Positions 8,078-16,983 of a DNA stretch of 64,000 nt are shown piece after piece. Every line of letters starts with the position of its first letter. The stretch's first letter is position 1. The DNA lies in contig NZ_AQUO01000001.1 of assembly GCF_000371965.1 (NCBI RefSeq), positions 2,054,001-2,118,000 on the forward strand. Reading direction: 5' to 3'. The notes below the pieces were generated by a model, which did not search any database, was not told the DNA's origin, and saw nothing but the letters and a program-made list of their open reading frames with translations. Origin of the DNA: Paracoccus sp. N5. Its GTDB lineage: Bacteria > Pseudomonadota > Alphaproteobacteria > Rhodobacterales > Rhodobacteraceae. The position numbers and the translations under genes are program-made.

Positions 8078-9718
8078 TTACGGGGGCGCCATCACTGGCC
8101 TCCAGCGCAGCCAGCGGAAATCATAGGGCGCCAAGCTGACCGAGACGTGATCCTCTTCGGGCGCGTCGCAGGCCGCGCCAAGCAGGGGCTGCGGCGCCTT
8201 ATCGGTTCCCAGGCCGCGCAGCGCAAACCGCGCCTCGACCTTATTCGACGACAGGTTGTGCAATGTCAGGATATCTTCCTCGGGCGTGCGCCAGCCCAGG
8301 GCCAGAACCGCATCCTGGCCCGTGTCGATGATCCGGCATTCGCGCTGACCGATATGCAGGCAGCCGTGCCGGATCGCCGTCAGCTTGCGCAGATGCTCGA
8401 GGATCGAGCCTTCCTGGCCGTCCTGCGCCGCGACATTGACCTTTTCCAGGCGGAAGGGCCCATCCTCGACCATGGCCTGCACCAGCCGCGTCTTGCGCGC
8501 GGCCGAAAAGCCGCCATTGCGGCCGCCGGTCCATTGCATCGGTGCGCGGACGGCATTGCGGCCCTCGGCCGCCAGATCCTCGCCCATGCCGATCTCGTCG
8601 CCATAGCAGACCACCGGCACGCCGGGCAGGGCGAACAGCAGGCTGTAGGCCATCTTCAGCTTCGCGGCATTCCCCAGCATGGGCGCCAAGCGCCGCCGGA
8701 TGCCGCGCCCGAAGATGCGCATGTCGTCACGCGGCGCGAAGCGGTCAAGCACCTGCAGCTTCTGGTCCGGGTCGAGCCTTTCAAGATCCGCCTCGTCCAG
8801 GTTGCGCAGGAAATTCGCCCATTGGCCGTTTGCGGGCTTGGGGGGCAGGCGGGCCAGCGCCTCGGCGATGGGAGCGGCCGTCTCGGTCGCCAGGGCGAGC
8901 ATCAGATAATTGTTGAGGAAGAAGTTGAACATCATGTTCAACTGCTCGCCATCGAAGAAGCTGGCCAGCTTGGCCTCTTCTTCGTCGACTTCGCCCAGCA
9001 CCATCGCATCGGGCTTGCGCCGCGTGATATGGCTGTAAAGATCGCGCAGCACCTGATGCGCCGGATCGCCCTTGCCCGAGGGATCAAGCGGATCCTCGAT
9101 CAGATGCGAGGCGGCATCGATGCGGAAGCCGGCGATCCCGAAGCTGAGCCAGAAATCCGCGACGCGCTTCAATGCGTCCAGGACGGCCGGATTGCGATGG
9201 TTGAGCGCCGGCTGGAAATCGTAGAAGCGGTGGTAGTAATAGGCCCGGGCGGTCTCGTCGAAGGTCCAGACAGAGTCCTGCCGGCCCGGAAAGATCTGCC
9301 CCTTGCCCGGCGCGGGTTTCGGCGGCTGGTCGCTCCAGACGTAATAGTCGCGATAGGGTGAATCCTTGGCCTGGCGCGCGGCCTGGAACCAGGGATGCTC
9401 GTCCGACGTGTGATGGGCGACAAGATCCAGGACGACCCTGATGCCCTGTTCGCCGGCCCGACGGATGAATTCCTGGAACTGGGACAGCTGGCCGTATTTC
9501 CGGGCGACCCGGTAATAGTCGGTGATGTCATAGCCGTTGTCGCGATCGGTCGAGGGATAAAAGGGCAACAGCCATATGCAGTCGAAACCCAGGCTGGCCA
9601 GATAGGGCAGCTTGGCGCAAAGGCCGGGAAAATCGCCGATCCCGTCCTTGTCGGAATCGCAAAAGCGTTCCACGTCGACGCCATAGATGATGGCGTGCTT
9701 CCACCATTGCTCCTGCAT
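8078..9718 (-). CDS. GH13 alpha-amylase-family enzyme, trehalose synthase-like
   Basis: A 546-residue glycoside hydrolase family 13 protein. It begins WWKHAIIYGVDVERF and has VVLDLVAHHTSDEHPWF (region I), GFRIDAASHL (nucleophile Asp), VLGEVDEEE (acid/base Glu) and a region IV reading FLRNLDEADLERL. A beta-sandwich C-terminal domain ends the protein. The layout is closest to trehalose synthase (maltose isomerisation), but the usual NHDE of region IV is NLDE, so substrate or activity may differ. The start at 9718 follows GAGGGGCGG; an ATG eight codons upstream is possible. It is divergent from the ASRT gene, about 85 bases apart. Confidence 0.82.
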   Translation of the reverse strand: MQEQWWKHAIIYGVDVERFCDSDKDGIGDFPGLCAKLPYLASLGFDCIWLLPFYPSTDRDNGYDITDYYRVARKYGQLSQFQEFIRRAGEQGIRVVLDLVAHHTSDEHPWFQAARQAKDSPYRDYYVWSDQPPKPAPGKGQIFPGRQDSVWTFDETARAYYYHRFYDFQPALNHRNPAVLDALKRVADFWLSFGIAGFRIDAASHLIEDPLDPSGKGDPAHQVLRDLYSHITRRKPDAMVLGEVDEEEAKLASFFDGEQLNMMFNFFLNNYLMLALATETAAPIAEALARLPPKPANGQWANFLRNLDEADLERLDPDQKLQVLDRFAPRDDMRIFGRGIRRRLAPMLGNAAKLKMAYSLLFALPGVPVVCYGDEIGMGEDLAAEGRNAVRAPMQWTGGRNGGFSAARKTRLVQAMVEDGPFRLEKVNVAAQDGQEGSILEHLRKLTAIRHGCLHIGQRECRIIDTGQDAVLALGWRTPEEDILTLHNLSSNKVEARFALRGLGTDKAPQPLLGAACDAPEEDHVSVSLAPYDFRWLRWRPVMAPP

Positions 9719-9802
9719 GGTCCGCCCCTCTGCCCGCTGCAACTGTCACGGAACAATAGCGCGGCAAGCGCGGTTCCTTGTGCAGCAACCCGGGAGGACC
9801 GT

Positions 9803-10186
9803 ATGCAGGCGATCGGAAAGCGGATCTGGGCCATTGCCGAGGGCTATATTCCCTCGGCCAGCCATGGCCCGGCGCCCGAGTTGACCAGCCACGAGGCGGC
9901 CTGCCTGCTGAATTGCGGCGATGAGCCGGCGCAGGTCGAGCTGATGATCTACTTCACCGACCGCGAGCCGGTCGGCCCCTATCTTGTCGAGGTGCCGGCC
10001 CGCCGCACGCTGCATCTGCGCTTCAACGATCTTGATACGCCACAGGAAATTCCCCGCGACACGCCCTATGCCTGCGTCATCCGCGCGGATCGGCCGATCG
10101 TCGTGCAGCATACGCGCCTTGACAGCCGGCAGGCCGAAAACGCGCTGATGACCACCATTGCCTATGGCGAAGGTCAGGCGGGATGA
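9803..10186 (+). CDS. Anabaena sensory rhodopsin transducer (ASRT) family protein
   Basis: The 127-residue protein matches the small soluble ASRT family throughout: WAIAEGYIP, HGPAPELTSHEAACLLN, YFTDREPVGPY, VPARRTLHLRFNDL, DTPYACVI and the C-terminal PIVVQHTRLDSRQAENAL. In Anabaena the tetrameric protein couples to sensory rhodopsin. No rhodopsin gene lies here, and family members outside phototrophs have been proposed to bind small molecules such as sugars. It has a GGAGG ahead of its ATG and overlaps the following oxidoreductase gene by 4 bases, so the two are translated together. The neighbouring trehalose-type enzyme makes a sugar-related role plausible. Confidence 0.87.
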   Translation: MQAIGKRIWAIAEGYIPSASHGPAPELTSHEAACLLNCGDEPAQVELMIYFTDREPVGPYLVEVPARRTLHLRFNDLDTPQEIPRDTPYACVIRADRPIVVQHTRLDSRQAENALMTTIAYGEGQAG

Positions 10187-11172
10187 CGAGCATCGGATAC
10201 CACGCCTCGCATGAGCAGTTTGCCCCGTCCGAACTGCTGGATCTGGTGCAGCGGGCGCAGTCGGCGGGTTTCGATGCCGCGATGTCCTCGGACCATCTGG
10301 CGCCCTGGGGCGCCCGCCAGGGGCAATCGGGTTTCGCCTGGTCCTGGCTCGGCGCGGCCATGCAGGCGACCCGCCTGCCTTTCGGCGTGGTCACCACGCC
10401 CATCGGCCTGCGCTATCACCCGTTGCTGATCGCCCAGGCCGCCGCCACCCTGGCCGAGATGTTTCCCGACAGGCTGACTGTCATCCTGGGCAGCGGCGAG
10501 GCGCTGAACGAACGTCCCTTCGGCGCGGGCTGGCCGGGAAAGCAGGAACGCAGCGCGCGGCTGACGGAAGCCGTTGCGATCATCAGGGCGCTGTTTCGCG
10601 GCGAAAGCGTCACCTCCGACGGTTTCCATCGGCTCGAGGAGGCCCGGCTTTACACCTTGCCCGCGCGTCCACCCGCCTTGTTTGCCGCCGCGCTGACGCC
10701 CGAGACGGCCCGGCGCGCCGGCGACTGGGCGGATGGGCTGGCCACCATCGCCATGCCGCATGACAAATTGCGCGCGGTCATCGACGCCTTTCGCGACGGT
10801 GCCGGCGCCGGCCGGCCCGTGCATGTCCAGGTGCATCTTTCCCATGCCGCAAGCGACGCCAAGGCCGAACGGAACGCTTTGGAGCAATGGCGCACGAATG
10901 CGCTGCCGCCATCGGTGGCGGCCGAACTGTCCTCGCCCGCCATGTTCGACGATGCGGCCCGCCACCTACGCGCCGAGGATCTGTCCTCCAGCGTGCTGAT
11001 GTCATCCGATCCTTCGCGGCATGCCGAATGGCTGCACCAGATCGCGGCGCTGGGGGTGGATCGCCTGCTGCTGCACAATGTGGGCCGCAATCAGCAGGAA
11101 TTCATCGACACCTTCGGCGAAAGTGTCTTGCCGCTGCTGAAGTCGCCTCGGGCAGCTGGCCTGGTGGGATGA
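10183..11172 (+). CDS. luciferase-like (LLM class) flavin-dependent oxidoreductase
   Basis: A 329-residue TIM-barrel flavoprotein of the bacterial luciferase-like superfamily. The N-terminus SIGYHASHEQFAPSELLDLV, the core FDAAMSSDHLAPW, GVVTTPIGLRYHP and FPDRLTVILGSGEALNE are typical of the non-F420 subgroup often annotated as a probable non-F420 flavinoid oxidoreductase. The substrate is unknown. It overlaps the ASRT gene by 4 bases (ATGA), showing a two-gene operon, and converges on the DUF72 gene with about 20 bases between them. Confidence 0.82.
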   Translation: MTSIGYHASHEQFAPSELLDLVQRAQSAGFDAAMSSDHLAPWGARQGQSGFAWSWLGAAMQATRLPFGVVTTPIGLRYHPLLIAQAAATLAEMFPDRLTVILGSGEALNERPFGAGWPGKQERSARLTEAVAIIRALFRGESVTSDGFHRLEEARLYTLPARPPALFAAALTPETARRAGDWADGLATIAMPHDKLRAVIDAFRDGAGAGRPVHVQVHLSHAASDAKAERNALEQWRTNALPPSVAAELSSPAMFDDAARHLRAEDLSSSVLMSSDPSRHAEWLHQIAALGVDRLLLHNVGRNQQEFIDTFGESVLPLLKSPRAAGLVG

Positions 11173-11193
11173 GCGCCCCGGCAACGCCAGGAC

Positions 11194-11916
11194 TCACCGA
11201 ACAGCGTCCATCAGCTCGAAAGCGTTCTGCGTGGCGGCGCCATGGGTGGTATTGTCGTAGATCGTCCAGGTATCGCGCCCATGCGTGGCCAGCGCAGCGA
11301 CACGTTTCGCATGGTCCTGGACGGCATCCCGTCCATAGAGCGACTCGTAGATCCGCGGCGAGCCATGCAGGCGGAAATAGGCCAGACCGCGCCAGCCGCC
11401 GGGTTGCGCGGCCAGGGCCGGCTTGGCGGGGTCCGCCGCGACCCGCGACACCCGCCGCTGCTCCAGCATGTGGTCGACCTCCGGCCGGAACCAGCTGGCA
11501 TGCCTCGGCTCCAGCACGACGGCGCCCTTGATCGCGGCCTGCAAGGCATCAAGGAAGCGTTCCGCGGTTTCGCCGGGATAGGCGAGGCTTGGGGGAAGCT
11601 GCACCAGGATCGGGCCGCGCTTGTCCCCCAGGCCGCTCGATTCCTCGGCGAAGCGGTCGATCAGCGCCTCGCAGTCCTTCAGGCGGTGCTCATGCGTGAT
11701 CGCCTTCGGCAGCTTGACCGAGAAACGGAACCCGGAGGGCACGCTCGCCGCCCAGCGTTCGTATGTCGTGCGCCGGTGCGGCCGATAGAAGCTGCTGTTG
11801 ATCTCGACGGCCGAGAAGCATGCGCCATAGCGTTCAAGATGCGTTCCCGCCGAGGGAAACCGTCCGGCAAAAGCGGAGGGGATCGACCAGCCGGCGACTC
11901 CGACGAAGATGGACAT
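11194..11916 (-). CDS. DUF72 (YecE-like) protein
   Basis: A 240-residue TIM-barrel-like protein of the DUF72/YecE family. It shows IFVGVAGWSIP at the start, YGACFSAVEINSSFYR, FRFSVKLPKAITHEHRL, PILVQLPPSLAY, VVLEPRHASWF, YFRLHGSPRIYESLY and the terminal WTIYDNTTHGAATQNA. No biochemical activity is established for the family. With the GH13, ASRT and flavin oxidoreductase genes it forms a compact cluster of genes of obscure function, arranged in divergent and convergent pairs. Confidence 0.85.
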   Translation of the reverse strand: MSIFVGVAGWSIPSAFAGRFPSAGTHLERYGACFSAVEINSSFYRPHRRTTYERWAASVPSGFRFSVKLPKAITHEHRLKDCEALIDRFAEESSGLGDKRGPILVQLPPSLAYPGETAERFLDALQAAIKGAVVLEPRHASWFRPEVDHMLEQRRVSRVAADPAKPALAAQPGGWRGLAYFRLHGSPRIYESLYGRDAVQDHAKRVAALATHGRDTWTIYDNTTHGAATQNAFELMDAVR

Positions 11917-12034
11917 GGGCGGCTTTTCCTGCGGGCGAACGGCGGCCGGGTTGTCGGTTGGCGGACGATGGTCAAGCTAGCATGGCATCGGCCTCGAGCG
12001 CCATCGGATCGGCATGGCCCGGCATCGCGCCGCC

Positions 12035-12229
12035 TCACAGTGCCAATCGGCGTTGAAGAGCGCTCAGTTCGTCAACGAGGCTGGCCCGTTCCAAGGCGAT
12101 CATGCGGCGGTGGGCTTCAAAGCGTTGATCCACCTCGACAGCCGCCAGACGGACCAGGGCCTCGGCATGATCCTTGGTCTTGAGCGAGAACACCTCGGCA
12201 GTCTTGGGGTAGCTGTCCCTGATGTCCAT
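12035..12229 (-). CDS. small hypothetical helical protein
   Basis: A 64-codon frame starting MDIRDSYPKTAEVFSLKTKD and continuing as an amphipathic helix rich in Glu, Ala, Arg and Leu to ALQRRLAL. It has neighbour-like codon use, and a G/C-rich stretch (ACCCCCC on the coding strand) rather than a clear ribosome site precedes the start. I do not recognise it. It stands alone between the DUF72 gene and tRNA-Ala. Real coding is likely but not certain. Confidence 0.45.
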   Translation of the reverse strand: MDIRDSYPKTAEVFSLKTKDHAEALVRLAAVEVDQRFEAHRRMIALERASLVDELSALQRRLAL

Positions 12230-12390
12230 GGGGGGTGGCGCGGTGGTAACAGACCGCCCCACGGCGGGCCAAGCGGGTGTGTCGGGGCACGGCTATCGGC
12301 CTTTCCACTGTAACACCTTTCCGCGACACATGCCGGAATTCACCCAAGCACTGCTGGAAACTATTTATATTTCAACGCTTTGGGAGAATT

Positions 12391-12466
<76 letters not shown>

Positions 12467-12659
12467 ACCGGAGGTCTCGGGCGGCGTCTCCGTCGCCCGT
12501 GTGAGGGGTCGTATAGAAGGGCCGCCGAAGGGGTGCAAGCGGAAAAACACCCCGCGCCGGAAAAAATCCGAACATCCCCGCTTCCAACTGAAAAGAAACG
12601 CTTTTCCAGGCGCCCCCACAGGCGATGGAGGCGCGGCGGGCGCGCCTCCCGCCGGGCGA

Positions 12660-13484
12660 TCAGCCCAGGCCCAGCTTGCCGCGCAGCGTCGACAGGTCCT
12701 CGGCCAGCGTGTTCACCTTGGTCGAGAGCAGGTTGCGGTCGGCGTCGGTCAGCTCCTCATAGGAGACATAGCCGCCGTCTTTCTGGTATTTCACCAGAAC
12801 CTCGTCCACCGCCTTGAAATTGCCGTCGACCTTGGCGACGAAATCGGCCTCCTTCTCGGCGATCAGCGGGCGCAGAAGCTCATAGATCTTTTGCGAGCCC
12901 TCGAAGTTCGCGTCGAAATCCCACAGGTCGGTGTGCGAATAGCGGTCTTCCTCGCCCGAGATCTTGGTCGCGGCGACTTCCTCCATCAGCACGGCCGCGC
13001 CGCCCACCACCACCTCGGGCGGGAAGGTCAGGCCGTTGATGCGGGCGTTAAGGTCGGTCACGTCGGCCAGAAGCTTGTCGGCATAGCCCTCGAGGCCCTC
13101 GGTCGAGCCCTTTTCCCACAGCCCGTGCTCGATGCGGTGGAAGCCGCTGAAGGCGTCGTCGGCCTCGGCCTTCTCGAAATCGTCGGCGCGGGCGTCGATC
13201 GACACGTCGAGATCCGAGAACAGCTCGGCGATCGGCTCGATCCGCTCATAGCTCATGCGGGTGGGCGCAAACAGCGACTTGGCCTTTTCCACATCGCCGG
13301 CCTTGACGGCCTCGGTGAAGGCCTTGGTGTCCTCGACCAGTTTCGCGGTGTTTTCCGCGACATAGATCTTGTAGTCGGCCAGCGGCGCGACCAGGTCGAG
13401 CGAAGGGTCGGCGGCAAGGGCCGCGCCGCCCCAGCCGATCAGGGCCAGCGCCAGCGCCGTGCTCCTCAGTTGTCTTGCAAGCAT
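12660..13484 (-). CDS. efeM: EfeM/EfeO-type periplasmic imelysin-domain protein
   Basis: A 274-residue secreted protein. The signal peptide (about 1-24) ends in GGAALAAD, and the rest is an EfeO-type imelysin (M75) domain with the HxxE motif in FHRIEHGLWEKG and the linked DLWDFDANFEG stretch. It lacks the N-terminal cupredoxin-like domain of full EfeO, which is the EfeM form. The likely role is capture of ferric or ferrous iron for the EfeU permease. It is the last gene of the efeU-efeO-efeB-efeM operon, about 40 bases after efeB; the start at 13484 follows GGGAG. Confidence 0.88.
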   Translation of the reverse strand: MLARQLRSTALALALIGWGGAALAADPSLDLVAPLADYKIYVAENTAKLVEDTKAFTEAVKAGDVEKAKSLFAPTRMSYERIEPIAELFSDLDVSIDARADDFEKAEADDAFSGFHRIEHGLWEKGSTEGLEGYADKLLADVTDLNARINGLTFPPEVVVGGAAVLMEEVAATKISGEEDRYSHTDLWDFDANFEGSQKIYELLRPLIAEKEADFVAKVDGNFKAVDEVLVKYQKDGGYVSYEELTDADRNLLSTKVNTLAEDLSTLRGKLGLG

Positions 13485-13524
13485 GTTCAGAACTCCCGTT
13501 GATGCAAGGTGACGGCTGGGCGGA

Positions 13525-14814
13525 TCAGCTCCGCCTGGCTGCGGTGACAAGGGCCGAGCCGAGATAGTCGCCCGGCTGCACGCCGGGCAGGGCGAAGAAA
13601 TAGCCGCCCCCGATCGGCTTGATGTATTCTTCCAGCGGCTCGCCGTTCAGCTTTTCCTGCACGGCGATGAAGCCGGCCTGCAGGTCGGCCTGCCAGGCGA
13701 TGAACAGCAGGCCCTGGTCCAACTGGCCGTTCTTCAACGCGCCGCGCGAATAGTTGAAGGGCCGGCGCAGCATCAGGTGCTTCTGGCTGTCCGGCGTGCG
13801 CGGATTGGCCAGCCGGATATGGGCGCTGTGCGGCGTGGTGGTGCCGTCGGGATCGGCGGCATAATCCGGCACATGGCGCTCGCCCGACTCGGGCGCGTCC
13901 AGAGGCGCGCCGTTGTGCTTCATCCGGCCGAAGATCCGCTCCTGCTCGCGCAGGGGGGTGCGGTCCCAGCGTTCGACCAGGTTGCGGATGATGCGCACGG
14001 CCTGGTAACTGCCGCCATGCGCCCATTGCGGCTCGTCCTTGCCGCCGGTCCAGACGATGCGGTCCATCGCCGCCTTGTCGGTGGCGTCGGGATTGGCCGA
14101 GCCGTCGCGGAAGCCCAGGAAATTGCGCGCGCTGGGGGTGGTGCCGTCCGGCCCCGGCAATTCGGGCGGGACCGAGCCCTCGACCATCCAGCGCAGCACC
14201 ACGAATTCCGACAGGTTCTTCAGAATGTCGCGCAGCGCATAAAGGCAGGTGTCCTGCAGGTTGGCGCAGAACTGGATCGACATATCGCCGTGGCACAGGC
14301 TCGGGTCCAATGCGTCGTTGCGGAACTGCACCATGCGTTGCAGCCGCGCCGGTTTCAGGCCGGCCAGCCAGGGCTGGTTCTGGAACAGGGAATCGCCCAA
14401 GGCCACGGTGATGGTCAGGTTGTCGGGCGAGATCACCGGGCCCAGCAGGCCGGAATCGGCCGGCGGCAGCTTGGGGTCGCGCTGCGGCACCGGGCCGCCG
14501 GCGGTCAGGAATTCTGCGCGCTGGGTCAGCAGCCGCAACATGCGCTCGAAATCGTCGAGCGAGCCCAGCACCAGGTCGAAGGCGGCGACGATGCCGTTCG
14601 CCGGGCGCGGCGTGGTGATGCCGGCCTGGTGCGGACCGTGGAAGGGCACGCTTTGCCTGGCCGATTCCGCATGGCCTTGCGGCGCGGCATCGACGTTGCG
14701 GGCCTGTTCGGGTTGTTGCGCGCGGGCGGGCAGGGCGGGCAGCGCCCCCGCCGCCGCGCCAAGGGCCAGCGCCTTCAGCAAAGCGCGGCGGCGCAGGGTG
14801 CGGTGGTCGTCCAT
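13525..14814 (-). CDS. efeB: EfeB, Tat-exported Dyp-type heme peroxidase
   Basis: A 429-residue DyP-type peroxidase. The N-terminus carries a twin-arginine signal (TLRRRALLKALALG), then GFRDG, the GxxDG motif of the family, and the heme-proximal region AHIRLANPR. In E. coli EfeB acts in the periplasm with EfeU and EfeO, oxidising ferrous iron or acting on heme. It starts one base after the efeO stop and is followed by efeM. TatABC, needed for its export, is at the start of this window. Confidence 0.93.
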   Translation of the reverse strand: MDDHRTLRRRALLKALALGAAAGALPALPARAQQPEQARNVDAAPQGHAESARQSVPFHGPHQAGITTPRPANGIVAAFDLVLGSLDDFERMLRLLTQRAEFLTAGGPVPQRDPKLPPADSGLLGPVISPDNLTITVALGDSLFQNQPWLAGLKPARLQRMVQFRNDALDPSLCHGDMSIQFCANLQDTCLYALRDILKNLSEFVVLRWMVEGSVPPELPGPDGTTPSARNFLGFRDGSANPDATDKAAMDRIVWTGGKDEPQWAHGGSYQAVRIIRNLVERWDRTPLREQERIFGRMKHNGAPLDAPESGERHVPDYAADPDGTTTPHSAHIRLANPRTPDSQKHLMLRRPFNYSRGALKNGQLDQGLLFIAWQADLQAGFIAVQEKLNGEPLEEYIKPIGGGYFFALPGVQPGDYLGSALVTAARRS

Positions 14815-14815
14815 G

Positions 14816-15973
14816 TCAGTTCATCCCGATGGCGGCTTGCAGCCGGTCCAGCGATTCCGAGAGCCGGGTCAGATCGGCGGAAAGCGCCTCGCGCTCGGGC
14901 TTGGGCACGTCGCCATAGCTGGCAAAGCCCTTGTCGCGCAGCGTGGCCAGCCGGGCGTCGACCGCGTCCAGGTCCTGGCCGATGACCGTGTCCAGCGCCG
15001 GATCGACGCCGGCCACGACCTGGCGCAGCAGGCCGGCCAGCTTGCCGATGCCCTCGATCCCGGCCGCGAAATCCTGCAGGTCGTTGCCGGCATAGAGGTT
15101 TTCGCCCTGCGGCACCTGGGCCTGGGCCATCTGCAAGGCGCTGGCGCCCGGCAGCTCGATCAGCAGGCCCGGGTCCAGTGGCGCCTGTTTCAGCCGCTGC
15201 GCCAGCTCCTTCAGGTCGGCCAGCAGCGCATCGGCGGCGGGCAGCAGCCCCTCGGTGCTGTTCTGCGCGAAAAGCCCGTATTCCAGGCGGTGATAGCCGG
15301 TGAAGCCCGGATCGTCCTCGCGCTTTTCCAGATAGGCGGCGCGCGGGTCGATCCTGTCCTCGAGATCCGAGAAGCGATAGGCCAGGGGCTCGATGCGGCG
15401 ATAGGGCAGGCGCGCCTCGCGCCAGGCGGCTTGCGCGGCCTTGACATCGCCGGCCGCGATGGCCGCGCGCAGGGTCTCGGCGGCCTTCACGGCGGCATTG
15501 CCCTGCATGACCAGGAACACCCGGTATTCCGACAGCGGCCCCAGGAACTTACGCAGCGTCACCTCGGAGGCGGCGGCGCTGGCCTCGTCCGAGGCGGTGA
15601 CGCTGAGCGTGCCGCGCGGGTTCGACAGCAGCCCGCAGGTGATGGCGTATTCGCCGGGTTGCAGCTGCACCTCCAGCGTGGCGCGGAAGCCCGGGGCGAT
15701 GTTCTCGCGCTCGGCCACGACCATGACGCCGTCCAGGATCTCCCATTCGATGGGGCGGTCCGAGGCGTTCACGATCTCGAAGCTGCGCCGGCCGCCGGCG
15801 ACGGTGATGGCGTTCGGCTGACAGGTGGTGGCGCCGACGGTGACCAGTTGATCGGCGGCGGTCTGGCTGCCGGCATTCCTTTGCGTCGCATACCAGAAGG
15901 CGGCGCCCCCGGCCACGGCCAGCACCGCCGCGCCCAGGATGGCCAGGGAAAGGCCTTTCGACGGAGAACTCAT
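14816..15973 (-). CDS. efeO: EfeO, iron uptake periplasmic/membrane-anchored protein
   Basis: A 385-residue protein with an N-terminal hydrophobic anchor or signal (about 7-28). A cupredoxin-like domain follows (about 45-135, TTCQPNAITV to GEYAITCGLLSNPRGTL), then an imelysin domain with HxxE in YHRLEYGLFAQN. This two-domain architecture is that of EfeO, which passes iron to the permease EfeU. Its start overlaps the efeU stop by 4 bases, so translation is coupled. The operon thus encodes two imelysin proteins, this one and the shorter EfeM. Confidence 0.92.
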   Translation of the reverse strand: MSSPSKGLSLAILGAAVLAVAGGAAFWYATQRNAGSQTAADQLVTVGATTCQPNAITVAGGRRSFEIVNASDRPIEWEILDGVMVVAERENIAPGFRATLEVQLQPGEYAITCGLLSNPRGTLSVTASDEASAAASEVTLRKFLGPLSEYRVFLVMQGNAAVKAAETLRAAIAAGDVKAAQAAWREARLPYRRIEPLAYRFSDLEDRIDPRAAYLEKREDDPGFTGYHRLEYGLFAQNSTEGLLPAADALLADLKELAQRLKQAPLDPGLLIELPGASALQMAQAQVPQGENLYAGNDLQDFAAGIEGIGKLAGLLRQVVAGVDPALDTVIGQDLDAVDARLATLRDKGFASYGDVPKPEREALSADLTRLSESLDRLQAAIGMN

Positions 15974-16815
15974 TTACGTCCCGCAGTCTGCGGCCGGGCC
16001 GGCATGGCGCCGTTCAGCGGCCTGAGGAAAAGATACAGCGTCACCGCCAGGAAGATCGCCCAGACCAGCGCCTCGCCGACCGTGGGCGCCTCGCGATAGC
16101 CCAGAAGGCCCGACAGCACCGTGCCCAGCGGGCTGGATTCGGGCAGCACGCGGCCCAGGTCATAGACCCGGTCCTGCAGGCCGTTCCACAGCCCCGCCTC
16201 GTGCAGCGCCTTGACCGAGCCGGACAGCAGACCCGCCGCGACCAGCAGGATGAAGATGCCGGTCCAGCGGAAGAAACGGCGCAGGTCCAGCCGCAGCGCG
16301 CCGGCATACAGCCCCCAGCCGGCGCCCACGGCGACCAGCACGCCAAGCGCCGCGCCGATCGGTGCCGCGCTGTCCCGGCTTTGCTGGAAGATCGCCAGCA
16401 GGAAAAAGACCGATTCCAGCCCCTCGCGCGCGACGGCCAGGAACACCATGCCGATCAGCGCCCAGGTGCCGGCGCTGCCCTGATGCGCCAGCGCCTCGTC
16501 GATGCCGGCATGCAACTCGTCGCGGATGCTGCGGGCGGCGCGGCGCATCCAGAACACCATGGCGACCAGCACGCAGACGGCGACGAGGCCGATCACCGCC
16601 TCGAACAGCTCCTGCATCTTTTGCGGGAAACCGCTGGCCAGCAGCTGGATCGCGGCGCCGGCGAACAGCGACAACGCCACGGCCAGGAACACGCCGACCC
16701 AGATCGCCGGCAGCCATTGCCGGCGGCCGGTCTGGCGCAGATAGCTGGCGATGATGCCGACGATCAGCGCGGCCTCGAGCCCCTCGCGCAGCATGATGAG
16801 GAATGGTGCGAGCAT
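15970..16815 (-). CDS. efeU: EfeU, FTR1-family iron permease
   Basis: A 281-residue inner-membrane protein with about seven hydrophobic segments and the two REGLE iron-binding motifs of the FTR1/OFeT family: MLREGLEAAL (R10-E14) and AVAREGLESVF in the fourth segment. It transports iron delivered by EfeO/EfeM. It is the first gene of the efe operon. The 168-base gap upstream, shared with the tail of the hydroquinone reductase gene, should hold the promoter; I could not recognise a Fur, Irr or RirA site there with confidence. Confidence 0.93.
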   Translation of the reverse strand: MLAPFLIMLREGLEAALIVGIIASYLRQTGRRQWLPAIWVGVFLAVALSLFAGAAIQLLASGFPQKMQELFEAVIGLVAVCVLVAMVFWMRRAARSIRDELHAGIDEALAHQGSAGTWALIGMVFLAVAREGLESVFFLLAIFQQSRDSAAPIGAALGVLVAVGAGWGLYAGALRLDLRRFFRWTGIFILLVAAGLLSGSVKALHEAGLWNGLQDRVYDLGRVLPESSPLGTVLSGLLGYREAPTVGEALVWAIFLAVTLYLFLRPLNGAMPARPQTAGRK

Positions 16816-16983
16816 CGGCCTTTCCCAGCTTTGTCACGCAGCGGGTCCACTGGCAGGGCCAGTCGGGCGGGCTTGGCGGCAATGGACCGGACCGACATGG
16901 CCCGGTTTTCCCGAGTCATTAAGACGGAAATCGCCAAAGTCAATCCAGAGCGAAACGCTAGGAAAGTTCCGCGACGCCGTGCC

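Noticed and set aside
8041..8090. CCCCC/GGGGG hairpin between zigA and the GH13 gene as a terminator
   Set aside because: The stem is only five base pairs and no T-run follows on either strand.
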